A stretch of DNA of 64,000 nt from Branchinecta lynchi (GCA_023053575.1 JAKZAP010000009.1:16907869-16971868), one strand, 5' to 3'. Shown: positions 53,351-64,000, counted from the first letter of the stretch. Program-made: numbers and translations. Notes: a model not told the origin generated them from the sequence alone.

Positions 53351-54120
53351 TCGGCCTGGACTTTAGAAGTCATATCTGGAAAATAGGATTTCGGTTACTT
53401 GAGCACTACCAACATATTTCATATAACAGTCACCCCGAATCCAGCCACGACAAACCACTGGGTTCACATTGTTCCGTTTTATGTGACACGATGTTTTCTT
53501 AGATGTTCTGACGTAGCCTACAATATAATCGCATGAACGTTCACACAGCAACGCTGAAGAAACAGAAAACTGAGCTTGTTCTGTCAAGATGATACTGCAG
53601 GGGAAGAGGAAAACCTCGTTAAATGACCTCAGAGCTACAGCGAAGACCATAGGGACAATCTAATGATGGACAAATTAATCAAACTTCATATGTCATTTAG
53701 TTCAAACCGAATTGCATGAAAGTTTACCGTGTGGTGTTCAATCATCCAAGGATTACGTCATTTCCTAAATAAAAAAGGTAGGACAAATCGCATGCTTCTT
53801 GTCAGACAAGTCGAGATTTTTAACGGTTCAAACACTGCACCAAAATAAAATGTTCTGTTTAGCTTGTCGCCCAATTTGTGTCGTGTGTCGCAAAATGCAC
53901 AACATTAGTGAACTTGGCGCGAAGTCGCAGCATTGGGGTCATTCAGCTCAGAATTCGATATAGGCAAAGTAAATAAAGGTACATATAAGTTCACCCGCTA
54001 AGTAAGATGGCACTATGTACTCTACCGGAAGCACAATGTTGTTTTCCCGGAGGAGTAAACCCGGATAGTACTGACGACGGCGACGAATACCATTTCGACA
54101 AGAGTATTCACATCAATATT
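53351..54120. other. 3' flank of cuticle gene 5; no gene
   Basis: Shared with 57080-57880 and partly with 63480-63670 (for example ACACAGCAACGCTGA, GAGCTTGTTCTGTCAAGATG and GTGTCGTGTGTCGCAAAATG). No open frame was recognised. Confidence 0.6.
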
Positions 54121-54126
54121 TTTATT
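54121..54126 (-). terminator. Poly(A) signal of cuticle gene 5
   Basis: AATAAA on the minus strand about 53 bp past the stop, in the context GATAATAAAAAT. Confidence 0.65.
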
Positions 54127-54178
54127 ATCACAGGAACGGTTTTTGTACAGAATATACATGGCAGCTACTCATAACAGA

Positions 54179-55545
54179 TTATGCCTTCTTAGACTTCGCA
54201 ATGAGGGCCAACAGCTTAGCAACATGAGCTGGGACAGGAGGAAGAGGTGGTGGAGTGGGCAGATGGTCTCCTGTAGGCTGGAATCCGTTGTCGTCAGCTT
54301 TGTAGGTGACGGTAATCACGGTTCCGTCAGGGGCTGTGTAGCTGTAGGATCCTTCAGCGGCTGCTCCAAACTCTTTATCAACAGGAATCTGCTTTCCACT
54401 CTCAGAGACCTTGATGCCGTTGCTGGTCTCGAAGCTGTGTTTGTAGCTTCCATCTTCTGGATTGGCATCAAAAGATTCCCTGACGACAGTGGCGTCTTTG
54501 TCAGCGGCCATGGCTGTGACGACACAGAGGCAGATACCAATGAACTGGAAGGGAGAATCTGTTAGAGTCAGTGGGATACATTAACTAAAATACGGACACT
54601 AGCCCTAGTCGCGGTTAGGTACCTTATTCTACATCCACGACGTAGCCTGATAAATATATTCTCTAATAAGTAAATACATGAGTGAGTATCCTCCTAGGAC
54701 AGCGGCTCGACTACTGCAGAGTCAAAGACAAAATCTATTAAAGGTTAACTTCCGACGTCGAGGTTGATATCGTAAAATAATATCGAGATAGACCTGGAGA
54801 ATAACGTATCTGAGCCGAAGGTGAGGTCAGTTATGCAAACTTCTACCGAGCGGTGCGTGGTTGATATTTTTGAATGACCGTCGAGATTGTTTTCCGATAT
54901 CAACCAAGATGGAGAAAAGTTAACTATCGACTTAACTGTCGATCAGAACCATTAACTGTGCTTTTACTTTAACCACGGTCCTCCGTGGTCAAAGTCCTCC
55001 TTCAACTTATCCTTGTTAAAATATCTTTTGAGTGGCCGGCTTTGCTTTTGTTTCGAACAAAGAGCCTGGTCACACTGGGCTCAAAACGCAGCCTATTTGA
55101 CAAACAACTGCAAATTCATAGGGGACGGGAGATTTGATGGGCTTTATGGCAGCTTGGGGATAATGAGCAAACTGCAATTGGGGGTCAATTAGGGTACCTG
55201 TAACATAATTATACATGCTGTTTTGCTCTTATTCGACTCCCGAATTTAAAACTACAAAATTCAGAATTTGTTGTATCTTGTTCTTTTTCTTTTTTCCATT
55301 TTTGCAACCCAAAAAGCCAGGACATGAGCCCAGAGTGACCAATCAACGACAAACAGTTCTCCGATCACACTTTCCGAGAGGTGGCTATTAAAGTAATATC
55401 CACTTCGACGGAAGCCAGTGAAGATTTCCCGAATAGAACTACGTATGGGACGAGAAAAATATTTTTTTACCAGGGGGAAATTGTTCTTTACTAGGCCTAA
55501 GTCAGATTATATTACTCGAAAGTTAGCTTTACTTACTACTTTCAT
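54179..55545 (-). CDS. RR-1 cuticular protein, gene 5
   Basis: Coding exons 55545-55537 and 54544-54179, intron 992 bp, phase 0 (gtaagt donor, cttccag acceptor). Exon 1 encodes MKV instead of MKL. Product 124 residues: signal peptide MKVFIGICLCVVTAMA, then [40 protein letters not shown] (Val in place of Leu) and [13 protein letters not shown]. The intron carries a MITE (55068-55340) that gene 6 lacks. Part of a tandem segmental duplication with gene 6. Expected function: secreted chitin-binding cuticle protein. Confidence 0.95.
55068..55340 (+). mobile_element. MITE in intron of gene 5
   Basis: Ends GGTCACACTGGGCTC and GAGCCCAGAGTGACC (14 of 15 inverted). Gene 6's intron has TTTCGAACAAAGACAAG at the equivalent place (60386) where gene 5 has TTTCGAACAAAGA followed by the MITE, so the insertion post-dates the duplication or was lost in gene 6. 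A clean target duplication is not visible. Inverse relative at 41202-41465. Confidence 0.78.
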
Positions 55546-55590
55546 GTTGACAAGAGATTTCAATATTGCTTGAGCAACAACTGAGAAGCG

Positions 55591-55677
55591 ACTGATGATC
55601 CTGCTACGTTCTGTCGTTAATTATATTATGTACAAGTAACATGTAGCGCAACTCTCGACAAGGTCGCCATTCACCGC
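55591..55677 (-). promoter_or_regulatory. Promoter of cuticle gene 5
   Basis: Minus strand: box GGTGAATGGCGACCTTGTCG (55675-55656), TATA region ATAATATAATTA (55629-55618), initiator TCAGT (55595-55591). The reverse of the box contains CAAGGTCG, one mismatch from the FTZ-F1 site YCAAGGYCR. Confidence 0.75.
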
Positions 55678-56029
55678 AGTTCGGTTGAATCCTCCATGGA
55701 TTTTTTGCATGGTAGATTCAACATGGGATTGAACCCACGCCAGTCTCTTTTACATACTTGTTTATAGGGTTCATAGTTTACTGGTTTACTACCGGTTTAA
55801 TTCTTTCTTTCCCACATATCAGCCTAACGAGAATCCAGTACGGCCTTACTGTATATAAACGGCATGGCAACGATCGGATAGCATAGCACATCTTTCGTCA
55901 ACACTGCAGATCCCAGGGTTCACACGTTATGCATGGATGGATTTAAATCAACCGAAGCTCTCCCGTTCTTATAAGCCTACAAACGTTTCTAAATAGGGCT
56001 TCCCCTAACTGGTCGGGGATCCTCCGATC

Positions 56030-56310
56030 TAAATGGGCAATGGGCAAGACTCAAAACACCGAAGGCGAACAATTGTCTGAATTTCAAGAAACGCAGTTTG
56101 TATGGAGTCGTTTATTGTTAAATATTCTTTACGTTTTCTTCTTCTTCATTAAGCCAGGATCCCTGTTCTGACGCAGGATACCTGTTTTGATTTCAGACAA
56201 CGAACTCTTGACTTTTGACTTTTCACCAACTTTCAGGACAGCAGTGCAAGCATGCCCAGTATACCGGCTTTCGCAGCAGCAAACAAGGCCTCGGCAGCCA
56301 GCAGTTCCTA
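56030..56310 (+). other. Recurrent small ORF and exon-like segment, copy 2
   Basis: ATG at 56038 opens MGKTQNTEGEQLSEFQETQF and stops at 56167-56169 after GSLF. The downstream exon-like segment (56190-56305) is frameshifted by a deletion of about 10 bp. See the copies at 50868 and 61050. Confidence 0.28.
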
Positions 56311-56521
56311 ACCAGTAGACTGTGCCCAAGGGACATTTTTTTTTTCGCAAAATCTCCCAACTTTCCACAGAATTTTCAGCTTAGAATGTGACTAAAACCC
56401 TAAATTCAAAATCTGAGGCCCGGACTAAATCGCGCGTCATTACATTATCATTACGCGTCATACTCAAAAAGGCTCAACAAGCGAATTTTTTGGAATCATT
56501 TACGATAAAGAGCATCTTCTT

Positions 56522-57080
56522 GGGATCCCAACTGAACGTCAGGCTACATACTACATCATCATAAAGCTACGGAATCATAAATCTGTCCGTCTGTCTGTTT
56601 CCATCAATACCGAACGGAATGAGATATTTTGTGGTAAATTGGTTCACAAACTCGACTAAGGTGAGATTGAATTCTTAGATGTGAGTCGAATTCTTAGTGT
56701 GTCAACACGTAGGGTTGTGGAGAGTTGCTCACCAAAAATTTGGACGATACAGTATTAAGATCAGTTTGATTACAACATTAAAATGAAACTTCACTGGCAA
56801 TGAGATATTCCCTATACTTATTCTGCCGACGAGACGGATGTCGAAGCATATTACGCTTACTAGAAAAGATTTCACATAACACAATTTAGTAAGGAAATAT
56901 TTTTTTGCAAAAGAAGTACAAACAAAAAATATTGGTAGGCTTAGATCATCTCTGGGGGGGGGAGAGCCTCTTAGTTAAGCTACACCCTTGCTTGCCGGGC
57001 CAACGCACTGTTGTGTGTGGGTGTGGGGGGGGGGGGGGGTGAAACGACAAGGGTCTAAGAAATTCCGACGATACGGTAAC
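56522..57080 (+). repeat. Family B block, copy 2
   Basis: GGGATCCCAACTGAACGTCA, CTGTCCGTCTGTCTGTTTCC and GAATGAGATATTTTGTGG, ending near TACGGTAACATGACGG at 57085. It marks the start of the gene 6 unit. G runs at about 56955 and 57024-57040. Confidence 0.68.
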
Positions 57081-57128
57081 ATGACGGAACTGCTCCGTTT
57101 TTTATGTGGCACGATTTTTTCTTAGATG

Positions 57129-57296
57129 TTTTAACCTTAACCTTATGAGGGTTGACCCCCCCCCCCGGAAACATACAAAAATTATCATTTTTATATGCTT
57201 TTTCCTCCGATCTATGTCTTTTTGTACTTTTTTGTCCGACCAACAGGCACCCCCCCCCCCCCCCCGAAAAAAATTCCTGGATACGGGCCTTTGGTC
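57129..57296 (+). mobile_element. ~168-bp insertion with two C runs
   Basis: The gene 5 unit reads TTAGATGTTCTGACGTAGCC at 53498, whereas here about 168 bp lie between TTAGATGTTT and CCGACGTAGCC. The insert has C runs at 57156 and 57249, and GAAAAAAATTCCTGGATACG. Probably a MITE; ends unresolved. Confidence 0.55.
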
Positions 57297-57876
57297 CGAC
57301 GTAGCCTACAACATAATTGCATGAATGTTCACACAGCAACGCTGACGAAACAGAGAACTGAGCTTGTTCTGTCAAGATGATACTGCAGGACCAAGAACAC
57401 CTTGTTAAATGACGTCAGACCATAGGGACAATCTAATGATGGAAATTTTAATCAAAATTCATATGTCATCTAGTTCAAACCGAATTGCATGACAGTTCAC
57501 CGTGTTGTGTTCAACCATCCAAGGATTACATTATTTCCTGAATAAAAAAGGTAGGACAAATCGCATACTTCTTGTCAGAGAAGTCGAGATTAATTAACGT
57601 TTCAAACACTGCGCACTGTTTAGCGTGTCGACCACTTTGTGTCGTGTGTCGCAAAATGCACAACTTCAGTGAACTTAGCGCGAAATTGCAGCATCGGGGT
57701 GATTCGGCTCAGAATTCGATATAGGCCAAGTAAATAAAAGTACATGTAAGTTCACCCGCTAAGGAATATAGCACTATGTACTCGAGCGCAAGCAAAATGT
57801 CGTTTTCCCGGAGGAGTAAGCTGGATAGCAAGACGGCGACGAATACCATTTCGAAACAAATATTAAAATTAAATAT

Positions 57877-57882
57877 TTTATT
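57877..57882 (-). terminator. Poly(A) signal of cuticle gene 6
   Basis: AATAAA on the minus strand about 53 bp past the stop, in the context GATAATAAAATA as in gene 4. Confidence 0.65.
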
Positions 57883-57934
57883 ATCACAGTAACGGTTTTT
57901 ATACAGAATATACACGGCAGCTACTCGTAAGATA

Positions 57935-60570
57935 TTATGCCTTCTTAGACTTCGCAATGAGGGCCAACAGCTTAGCAACATGAGCTGGGACGGGAGGAAG
58001 GGGTGGTGGAGTGGGTAGATGGTCTCCTGTAGGTTGGAATCCGTTGTCATCAGCTTTGTAGGTGAGGGTAATCACGGTTCCGTCCGGGGCTGTGTAGCTG
58101 TAGGATCCTTCAGCGGCTGCTCCAAACTCCTTATCAACAGGGATCTGCTTTCCACTTTCAGAGACCTTGATGCCGTTGCTGGTCTCGAAGCTGTGTTTGT
58201 AGCTTCCATCTTCTGGATTGGCATCAAAAGATTCTCTGACTACAGTGGCATCTTTGTCAGCGGCCACGGCTGCGACGACACAGATGCAGAGGACAATGAA
58301 CTGGAAGGGAAAATCTGTTAGAGCCAGTGATAACAAATACAATAGACAAACAAGAGCTGAAAGCTCATATGGCACTTGCCGGAACAGTTAGGATGATTGT
58401 CAGTTTGTCCCCCCCCCCCCAGCTCCCTCCCCCAAGTGATCAGAACCACCCGGAATGGAAAATGAGCATTTGAGACACTAATTCTTGGCACTTGTAAACT
58501 TTTACGCACGTCTTATCACCCGTTGCTAAGTTATGAATGTCACTAGATTCCGGATCCCCCAACCCTCTACACCACCCACGATGGTCGGATCGGTGATGCT
58601 CGGTCCTAGCAAATCTGGAAGCACTATAGCTCACCGGAATTCCGGGAAACCCCTTCGGACTTCCCCCACCGTGACATGACCCGGTCCTGTTTTGTCAGGA
58701 ATGTTTCTAGGGTTTCCACTTGTTCTTCCAGCCAAGTCCAACTCCGATACCTTAACTTGAAGCGATTCATGAGATTTCCGGTGCCCCATCCAGCCCCCCC
58801 CCCCCCGACAGTGATTACATCCTGTCCAGACTTGAAACTGAACATCCGAGACACTTGTTCTTAATACTTACCAAGTTTCATGCACGTCCGATCGTCCGTT
58901 CCACAGTTATGAACGTCACTAGATTCCGAATTCCCCACCCTTCTACTCCCCCACGATGATCGGATCGGGGAAGGGACTATTTTCAAGTCAATACGGCAGA
59001 ATCCCTAAAATGCCTGCCAAGTTTCATGGTCCTATCAGATCTGGAAGTAGCCTCCCTAACTCGAGGTCACCGGATTTCCGTTAAACCCCCTGCAGCTCCC
59101 CCCACTGTGACACGATACAGTCCTGTTTTGTCAGCAATGTATCTAGGGTTTAAGCTTGTTCTTCCCAGCAAGTTCCATCCCGATCCCTCAAATTTGGGCC
59201 TTTCAAAAGATGTCCAGTGCCTCCTTCCAGCCCTCCCCCCCCCAGTTATCGTATCCGGTCCGAATTTGAAAACGAACATCTCAGGCACTTGTACTTGTAC
59301 TTGACACCGATTACCCCTGCAAAGTTATACATGTTACTAATTCCGGATTCCGCATCCCTCGACTCCCCCTACGATGGTCGGATCGGGGAAACGAATATTA
59401 TCAGGGCAGTCTGTTCGGGTCCCTGAAATTCCTACCACATTTCATCGCCCTAGTACCGAACTCGCGAGATCACCGGGTTCTGCTCCCCCTCCCCAACACC
59501 CCCACAGTGCCCGAATCCGGTCCGGCTATGTCAATGGTTTATCTAGGACTTGTGCTTGTTCTTCCCAGCAAGTTTCGTCCCGATCCCTCCACTCTAAGCG
59601 TTTCCCAAGATTTCTGGTTCCTCCCTCAAGCTCCCCCAAAAGTCACCGGATCCGGTCCGGATTTTAAGTGGGTCGTCTGGGGCACGCAATCTCTCCAAAT
59701 ATCAAATTTCATTGCTATTCGATCACCCGTTCAAAATTTATAAATACCTCAAGATTCCGGATTCCCGCTCCCTCCACTCCCCCAACGATGCTCGGATCGG
59801 GGAAATGACTATTTCCAACTTAATCGTTTGGTGTCCCTGATATGCCTGCCAAGTGTCATCGCCCTAGCTTATGCGGAAGTGCCACAACTAGCAAAACCCG
59901 GACCGACCGACCGACGGACGGACAGAAACCGCGATCGCTATATGGCACTAGCCCTGGTCGCGGTTCGATACCTTACTCTACGTCCATGACTTAGCTTGAT
60001 GAATATATTCTCTGATAAGTAAACATATGAGTGAGTATCCTCCCAGGACAGCGGCTCGATTGCTGCAGAGTCAAGGAAAAATTTATTAAAGGTTAACTTC
60101 CGACATTGAGGTTGATATCGGAAATAACACCGAGACAGACATGAGCTACGAAGACGATGTCAGTTATGCAAACATCTACCAAGCAGTGCGTGGCTGACAT
60201 TATTAAATGGCCGTCGAGATTGTTATTCCGATACAATCGAAATCAACCGAGATGGATGAAAGTAAACTGTTACAGTATTTTCTCGAATAAAACCATCAAC
60301 TGTGCTTTTACTTTTACCCTGGAGGAATCTCTAATTCATCTTATCCTTGTTTAGGGTATCTTTTGAGAGGCCAGCTTTGCTTTTGTTTCGAACAAAGACA
60401 AGCATTTGAGAGGTGGATATGAAAGTAATATCCACTTCGACAAAAAGTCAGTGAATATTACCAGAATATTACTACCTGTGGGACGAGAAAAATTATTTTT
60501 TAAGGTAAATTTTCAATTGGCAGAGGTCAGAGTATATTAATTGAAAGTTAGCTTTACTTACTATTTTCAT
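57935..60570 (-). CDS. RR-1 cuticular protein, gene 6
   Basis: Coding exons 60570-60562 and 58300-57935, intron 2261 bp, phase 0. Exon 1 encodes MKI. Product 124 residues: signal peptide MKIFIVLCICVVAAVA, then [40 protein letters not shown] and [13 protein letters not shown]. The large intron is explained by a family F element (58368-59948) absent from gene 5. A longer in-frame extension upstream of the acceptor (to 58375) is intron sequence, because all paralogs use the same acceptor before TTCATTG. Closest relative: gene 5. Confidence 0.94.
58368..59948 (+). mobile_element. Family F element in intron of gene 6
   Basis: Bounded by TATGGCAC at 58368-58375 and 59941-59948. Inside are about seven diverged units of 180-220 bp (AAGTTTCATCGCCCTAG-like, CCTCCACTCCCCC and ATGGTCGGATCGGGGAAA motifs), closed by GACCGACCGACCGACGGACG and GCGATCGCTA. 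Gene 5's intron passes directly from GATACATTAACTAAAAT to ACGGACACTAGCC, so the element is an insertion. No coding. Confidence 0.7.
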
Positions 60571-60614
60571 GTTGACAAAAGATTTCAATATGCTTGAGCA
60601 ACAACTGAGAAGCG

Positions 60615-60701
60615 ACTGATGATCCTGCAACGTTCTGTCGTTGGTTATATTATGAACAAGTAACAGGTAGCGTAACACTCCACAAGGTCGCCATTCACCT
60701 C
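60615..60701 (-). promoter_or_regulatory. Promoter of cuticle gene 6
   Basis: Minus strand: box GGTGAATGGCGACCTTGTGG (60699-60680), TATA ATATAACC (60650-60643), initiator TCAGT (60619-60615), 30 bp apart. CAAGGTCG in the reverse box as in gene 5. Confidence 0.78.
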
Positions 60702-61045
60702 AGTTCGGTTGAACCTCCATGGATTTTTTGCACGGTAGACTCAACATGGGATTCAACCCACGCAAGCCTCTTTTACATACTTGTTTATAGGTTCATAGTT
60801 TACTGGTTTACTATCGGTTAGTTCCTTCTTTCACACATACCAGCCAAACCAGAATCCAGTATGGCCTTACTGTATAGACACGGCATGACAACGATCGAAT
60901 AGCATAGCATATCTTCCGTCAACACTGCAGATCCCAGGGTTCACACGTTATGCATGGTTAGATTTAAGTCAACCGAAGTTCCCCAGTTCTTACAAGCCTA
61001 CATACGTTTCCAAATAGGGCTTCCCCTAACTGGTCGGGGATCCTC
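60702..61045. other. Upstream flank of gene 6; no gene
   Basis: Closely matches 55680-56030 (for example AACCAGAATCCAGTATGGCC and ACACTGCAGATCCCAGGGTT). It contains the shared TACTGGTTTACTATCGGTTA block. Confidence 0.55.
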
Positions 61046-61345
61046 CGATCTAAACGGGCAAGACTCAAAACACCGAAGGCGAAAAATTGTATGAATTACA
61101 AGAAACGCAGTTTATATGAATTCTTATATGATTAAATATTCTTTTGGTTTTCTTCTTCTTCCTTAAGCCAGGATCCCTGCTCTGACGCAGGATCTCTGTT
61201 TTGATTTCAGACAACGAACCCGGCTCCTACTCTTGATTTTTCACCAATTATCAGGACAGCAGTGCAAGCATTCCCAGCAGACCGGCTTTCGCATCAGCGA
61301 TCAAGGCCTCGGCAGCCAGCAGTTACTAACCAGTAAACTGTGCCC
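61046..61345 (+). other. Recurrent small ORF and exon-like segment, copy 3
   Basis: The small ORF lacks its ATG (AACGGGCAAGAC for ATGGGCAAGAC) and stops at GTTTATATGA. The exon-like part after TGATTTCAG reads TTNPAPTLDFSPIIRTAVQA to VTNQ and a stop. Confidence 0.28.
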
Positions 61346-61516
61346 AAGAGTTTGGGATGGGAAGGGGGGGGGTTGCCTTTGTTTCGCAAAATTTCACTAA
61401 TTACCACAGACATTTTAGCTTTTTATGTGGCTAAAACCCAAAATTCAAAACCTGAAGCCCGAACTAGATCACGCGCCATTTCAAACGAACAGAGAATACT
61501 CGAACTAACACTTTTT

Positions 61517-62930
61517 GGGATCCCAAAACGTAAGTGGAGGGATACCTATGACATCGCAAAAGTTGTCCGTCTGTCCGTCCGTCCGTCCGTCTGTAAGCAC
61601 GATAACTCTCGAAGGGAATGAGATATTTTGATGAAACTTGGTGAGAAGGTTCGTTGGGTCGTCGGACCAGTCAAGTTCGTAGATGGGCTTTGTAGCTCTA
61701 CATTTAGGGGTGGGGGAGGGGATTGAAATTAAAGGACAAACAAAATATTTTGAAACAGCTAATGTGATAGTCGATTATGGGGTAAGAAGACATGCTGAAC
61801 ACGATGGTGAAAACCATTTTGTCATCGGACAAGTAGTTCGCCCGGAATCCGGCCAAAACCGGAAAGTTTGTTGAAAGTAAAAGTTTTATTTGAAGATGAT
61901 TAGATGTTCGATTTAGGTGTAGGAAGACATGCTGAAGACGATGGTGAAAATTATTTTCTCGACGGACAAGTATTTTGCCCGGAATCCGGCCCAAACCGGA
62001 AAGTTTGTTGAAAGTAAAATTTTTCTTTGAAATTGATTAGATGTTCGATTTAGGGGTAGGAAGACATGCTGAAGCCGATGGTGAAAAACTATTTTCTCGA
62101 TGGACAAGTATTTCGCCCGGAATCCGGCCCAAACCGGAAAGTTTGTTGAAAGTAAAAGTTTTATTTGAAGTTGATTAAATGTTCGATTTAGAGGTAGGGA
62201 GACATGCTGAAGACGATGGTGAAAACTATTTTCTCGACGGACAAGTATTTCGACCGGAATCCGGCCCAAACCGGAAAGTTTGTCAAAATTAAAAGTTTAA
62301 TTTGGAGTTGATTGGATGTTCAATTTAGGGCAAGAAGACATGCTGAACACTTATGTGAAAACAAGTTTCTACCCGGACATGTAGTTCGTCCGGAATCCGG
62401 CCAAAACCGGAAAACAGTTGGAAGTCAAAGTTTTATTTCTAGTTGATTAAATAAACGATTTAGGGGTAAGAAGAGATGCTGAGTCCCTGTGTGACAATCG
62501 TATTTTACCCGGACATATAGTTCGACCGGAATCCGGCTGGAATCGGAAAATTTGTTATAAGCTAAATTTCTATTTGAAGTTGATTAGATGTTCATTACTG
62601 GGGAAAGAAGATACCCTGATTTCGTCTTTGAGCTTTCTTTTTTCGCCGGACAAGTAGTTCTGGAGTTCGGCCGGAACCGGGAAATTGGCAGAAGTGGCAG
62701 GAAGTTTTCGTCAAAACAGATATGACTTATAGGGGTAAACACACATGCTGAATCCAAATCTGAACTTGGTTTTCTCAGGTGATTAGCTATTTGGCCTTAA
62801 TCTGTTTCTGAATTTTAATTGTAAAAATGTTCAAGGAGTCTGGCGAAGACTGGATCTGGCTAAGACAAGACCCAGTTGTCTGGATCAGATATTGAATTTT
62901 TGGGATCCCACCGAAACCTTTGGTCTTGTT
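61517..62930 (+). mobile_element. Family A element, copy 6 (complete)
   Basis: GGGATCCC to TTTGGTCTTGTT. Array cores at 61827, 61964, 62102, 62239, 62375, 62511 and 62648, all 136-138 bp apart. It lies between two halves of a segment that is continuous near 56440-56520 (the right half, AATCATTTA(C/T)GATAAAGAGCATC, is unmistakable). Its closest relative here is copy 3. Confidence 0.9.
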
Positions 62931-62939
62931 TAATCATTT

Positions 62940-63500
62940 ATGATAAAGAGCATCATTTTGAGAAATCAAATGAAAGTTAGGCTACATAATTACATCGCAA
63001 TATAGCTATGGAATCGTAGATTTGCCCGTTTGTTTCTGACCATAAATATCGAAAGGAATGAGATATTTTGGCGGTGAGTTCAATCTTAGTATGTCAATAC
63101 TTAGGGTTGTTGAGAGTGGCCTACAACAAAATTGGACGATAAAGTATTACGACAGTTTGATTAGAAACTTTAAATGAAAGATCACTCACAACGAGATATG
63201 CCTTATACTTATCATGCAGACAAGTTGGACTTCGAAGCAGATTACGAGTACTAGAAAAGAGTTAACATAACACGCTTTATTAAAGAGCGGGTTTTTGCAA
63301 AAGGGATACCGACAAAATATGTTGGCAGGCTTACATCATTTCACGGGGGGGGGGGGGGGGGGGGGCAAGATCCCCTTAATCACGTGAGAGACGTTGCTTG
63401 CCGGACCCCCACACTGTTGTGTGTGGGGGGAGGGGAGAGGCGGGGGAGGGGGAAACGGCAAGGGTTTAAGAAATTCCAACGGTAAGGTAACATGACGGAC
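62940..63500 (+). repeat. Family B block, copy 3
   Basis: AAATGAAAGTTAGGCTACAT, then GAATGAGATATTTTGGCG, then AATTCCAACGGTAAGGTAACA. The GGGATCCC start is damaged to GAGAAATC. It marks the start of a further duplicated unit that runs off the window. G run at 63342-63366. Confidence 0.65.
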
Positions 63501-63679
63501 TGACGTGTCACCACTTCCGCAACTTCTATAGTTCTTTGCCTGGACTTTCTAAGTCTCATCTTGCAAATAGGATTCCGTCACCTCGAGCAATCGCCACTGA
63601 TTTCATAAAACAGTCAACCCGAATTCAGCTAAGACAAACCACCGGGTTCATATGCTCCGTTTTACATGACACTATTTCT

Positions 63680-64000
63680 GGGATCCCAAAACATAATTGG
63701 AGGAGGAAAGTTGTCCGTCTGTCTGTTCGTCTGTCTGTCAGCACGATTACTCTCAAAGAGAAGGAGATATTTTAATGAAACTTGTGTGAGGATTATCTGG
63801 GTCAAGGGACATGTTAAGTTCGTAGAAGCTGTATATTTGGGAGTCGGGGGGGGGGGGGGGCTCTCATATTAAGGGGCAAAAAAAAATACTTCTTAAAAGC
63901 TAACGAGATATCGATTTATGGGTAAAGAGTCATGCTGAATACAAATATGAAAGTAATTTTCTAGCCGGACAAGTAGTTCACCCGGAATCCGGCAAAAAAC
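63680..64000 (+). mobile_element. Family A element, copy 7 (cut by window end)
   Basis: GGGATCCCAAAACATAATTG, GTCCGTCTGTCTGTTCGTCTG, and the first array unit (GCCGGACAAGTAGTTCACCC at 63964). It is inserted after GACACTATTTCT in sequence homologous to 53480-53500 (gene 5 unit) and 57105-57120 (gene 6 unit). Confidence 0.85.

Noticed and set aside
57935..58375. 146-codon version of cuticle protein 6 starting upstream of the acceptor
   Set aside because: The extra N-terminus is intron. All six genes share MK(L/V/I) plus the acceptor before TTCATTG, and the extension is not conserved.
61827..62648. CRISPR-like regular array (136-137-bp period)
   Set aside because: Units are far too long, have no unique spacers, and lie in eukaryotic DNA.

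Overview
The window is nuclear DNA of an arthropod. Six intact genes, each encoding a 124-residue RR-1 (Rebers-Riddiford) cuticular protein, are the only convincing host genes. Their signal peptide is split by an intron directly after codon 3, and they have arthropod-style TATA plus TCAGT/TCATT promoters. The sequence is otherwise AT-rich and saturated with mobile and tandemly repeated DNA, and one 100-N scaffold gap lies at 13864-13963. A crustacean or another non-drosophilid arthropod would fit, but the sequence alone does not settle the species.

Layout, 1-20.3 kb: this stretch is all repeats. An open reading frame of a Penelope-like element runs off the left edge on the minus strand. It is followed by a repeat carrying a hammerhead-ribozyme fold, copies of a GGGATCCC-bounded element with internal 136-137-bp tandem units (called family A here), LINE and hAT relics, an 850-bp tandem duplication, two non-autonomous hAT-like elements with CAGGGGCGTC ends (one inserted into a palindromic MITE), an inverted MITE pair, and an array of short exon-like units.

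20.3-41.2 kb: cuticle gene 1 (+) is followed by another family A copy, a 360-bp direct duplication and three LINE copies (two + and one -). The 32.9-kb LINE sits inside a hammerhead-type repeat. Cuticle genes 2 and 3 (both -) come next. Gene 3 and its flanks are an inverted duplicate of gene 1 and its flanks.

41.2-64 kb: cuticle genes 4, 5 and 6 (all -) lie in units that were duplicated in tandem and later diverged by insertions. A 3' gene remnant at 45.8 kb and a gene-less cuticle promoter at 50.1 kb mark two further copies that have been lost. Large minisatellite-rich elements (families G and F here) lie between genes and inside gene 6's intron. A family A copy near 42-44 kb is split by a LINE.

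How it fits together: the genes form a birth-and-death cluster of cuticle proteins with a shared promoter of fixed design. A conserved upstream box (core GTGAACGGCAACCTTGT) lies 12-30 bp 5' of a TATA box, and an initiator lies about 30 bp downstream of the TATA. Because the repeats sit in duplicated surroundings, several empty and occupied sites can be compared within the window. The most unusual signals are (1) the hammerhead-type repeats, with intact catalytic cores, one compensatory stem change and a tandem dimer of 148-bp units, and (2) family A, whose two empty sites show insertion without target duplication, as expected of Helitron/Helentron-like elements.
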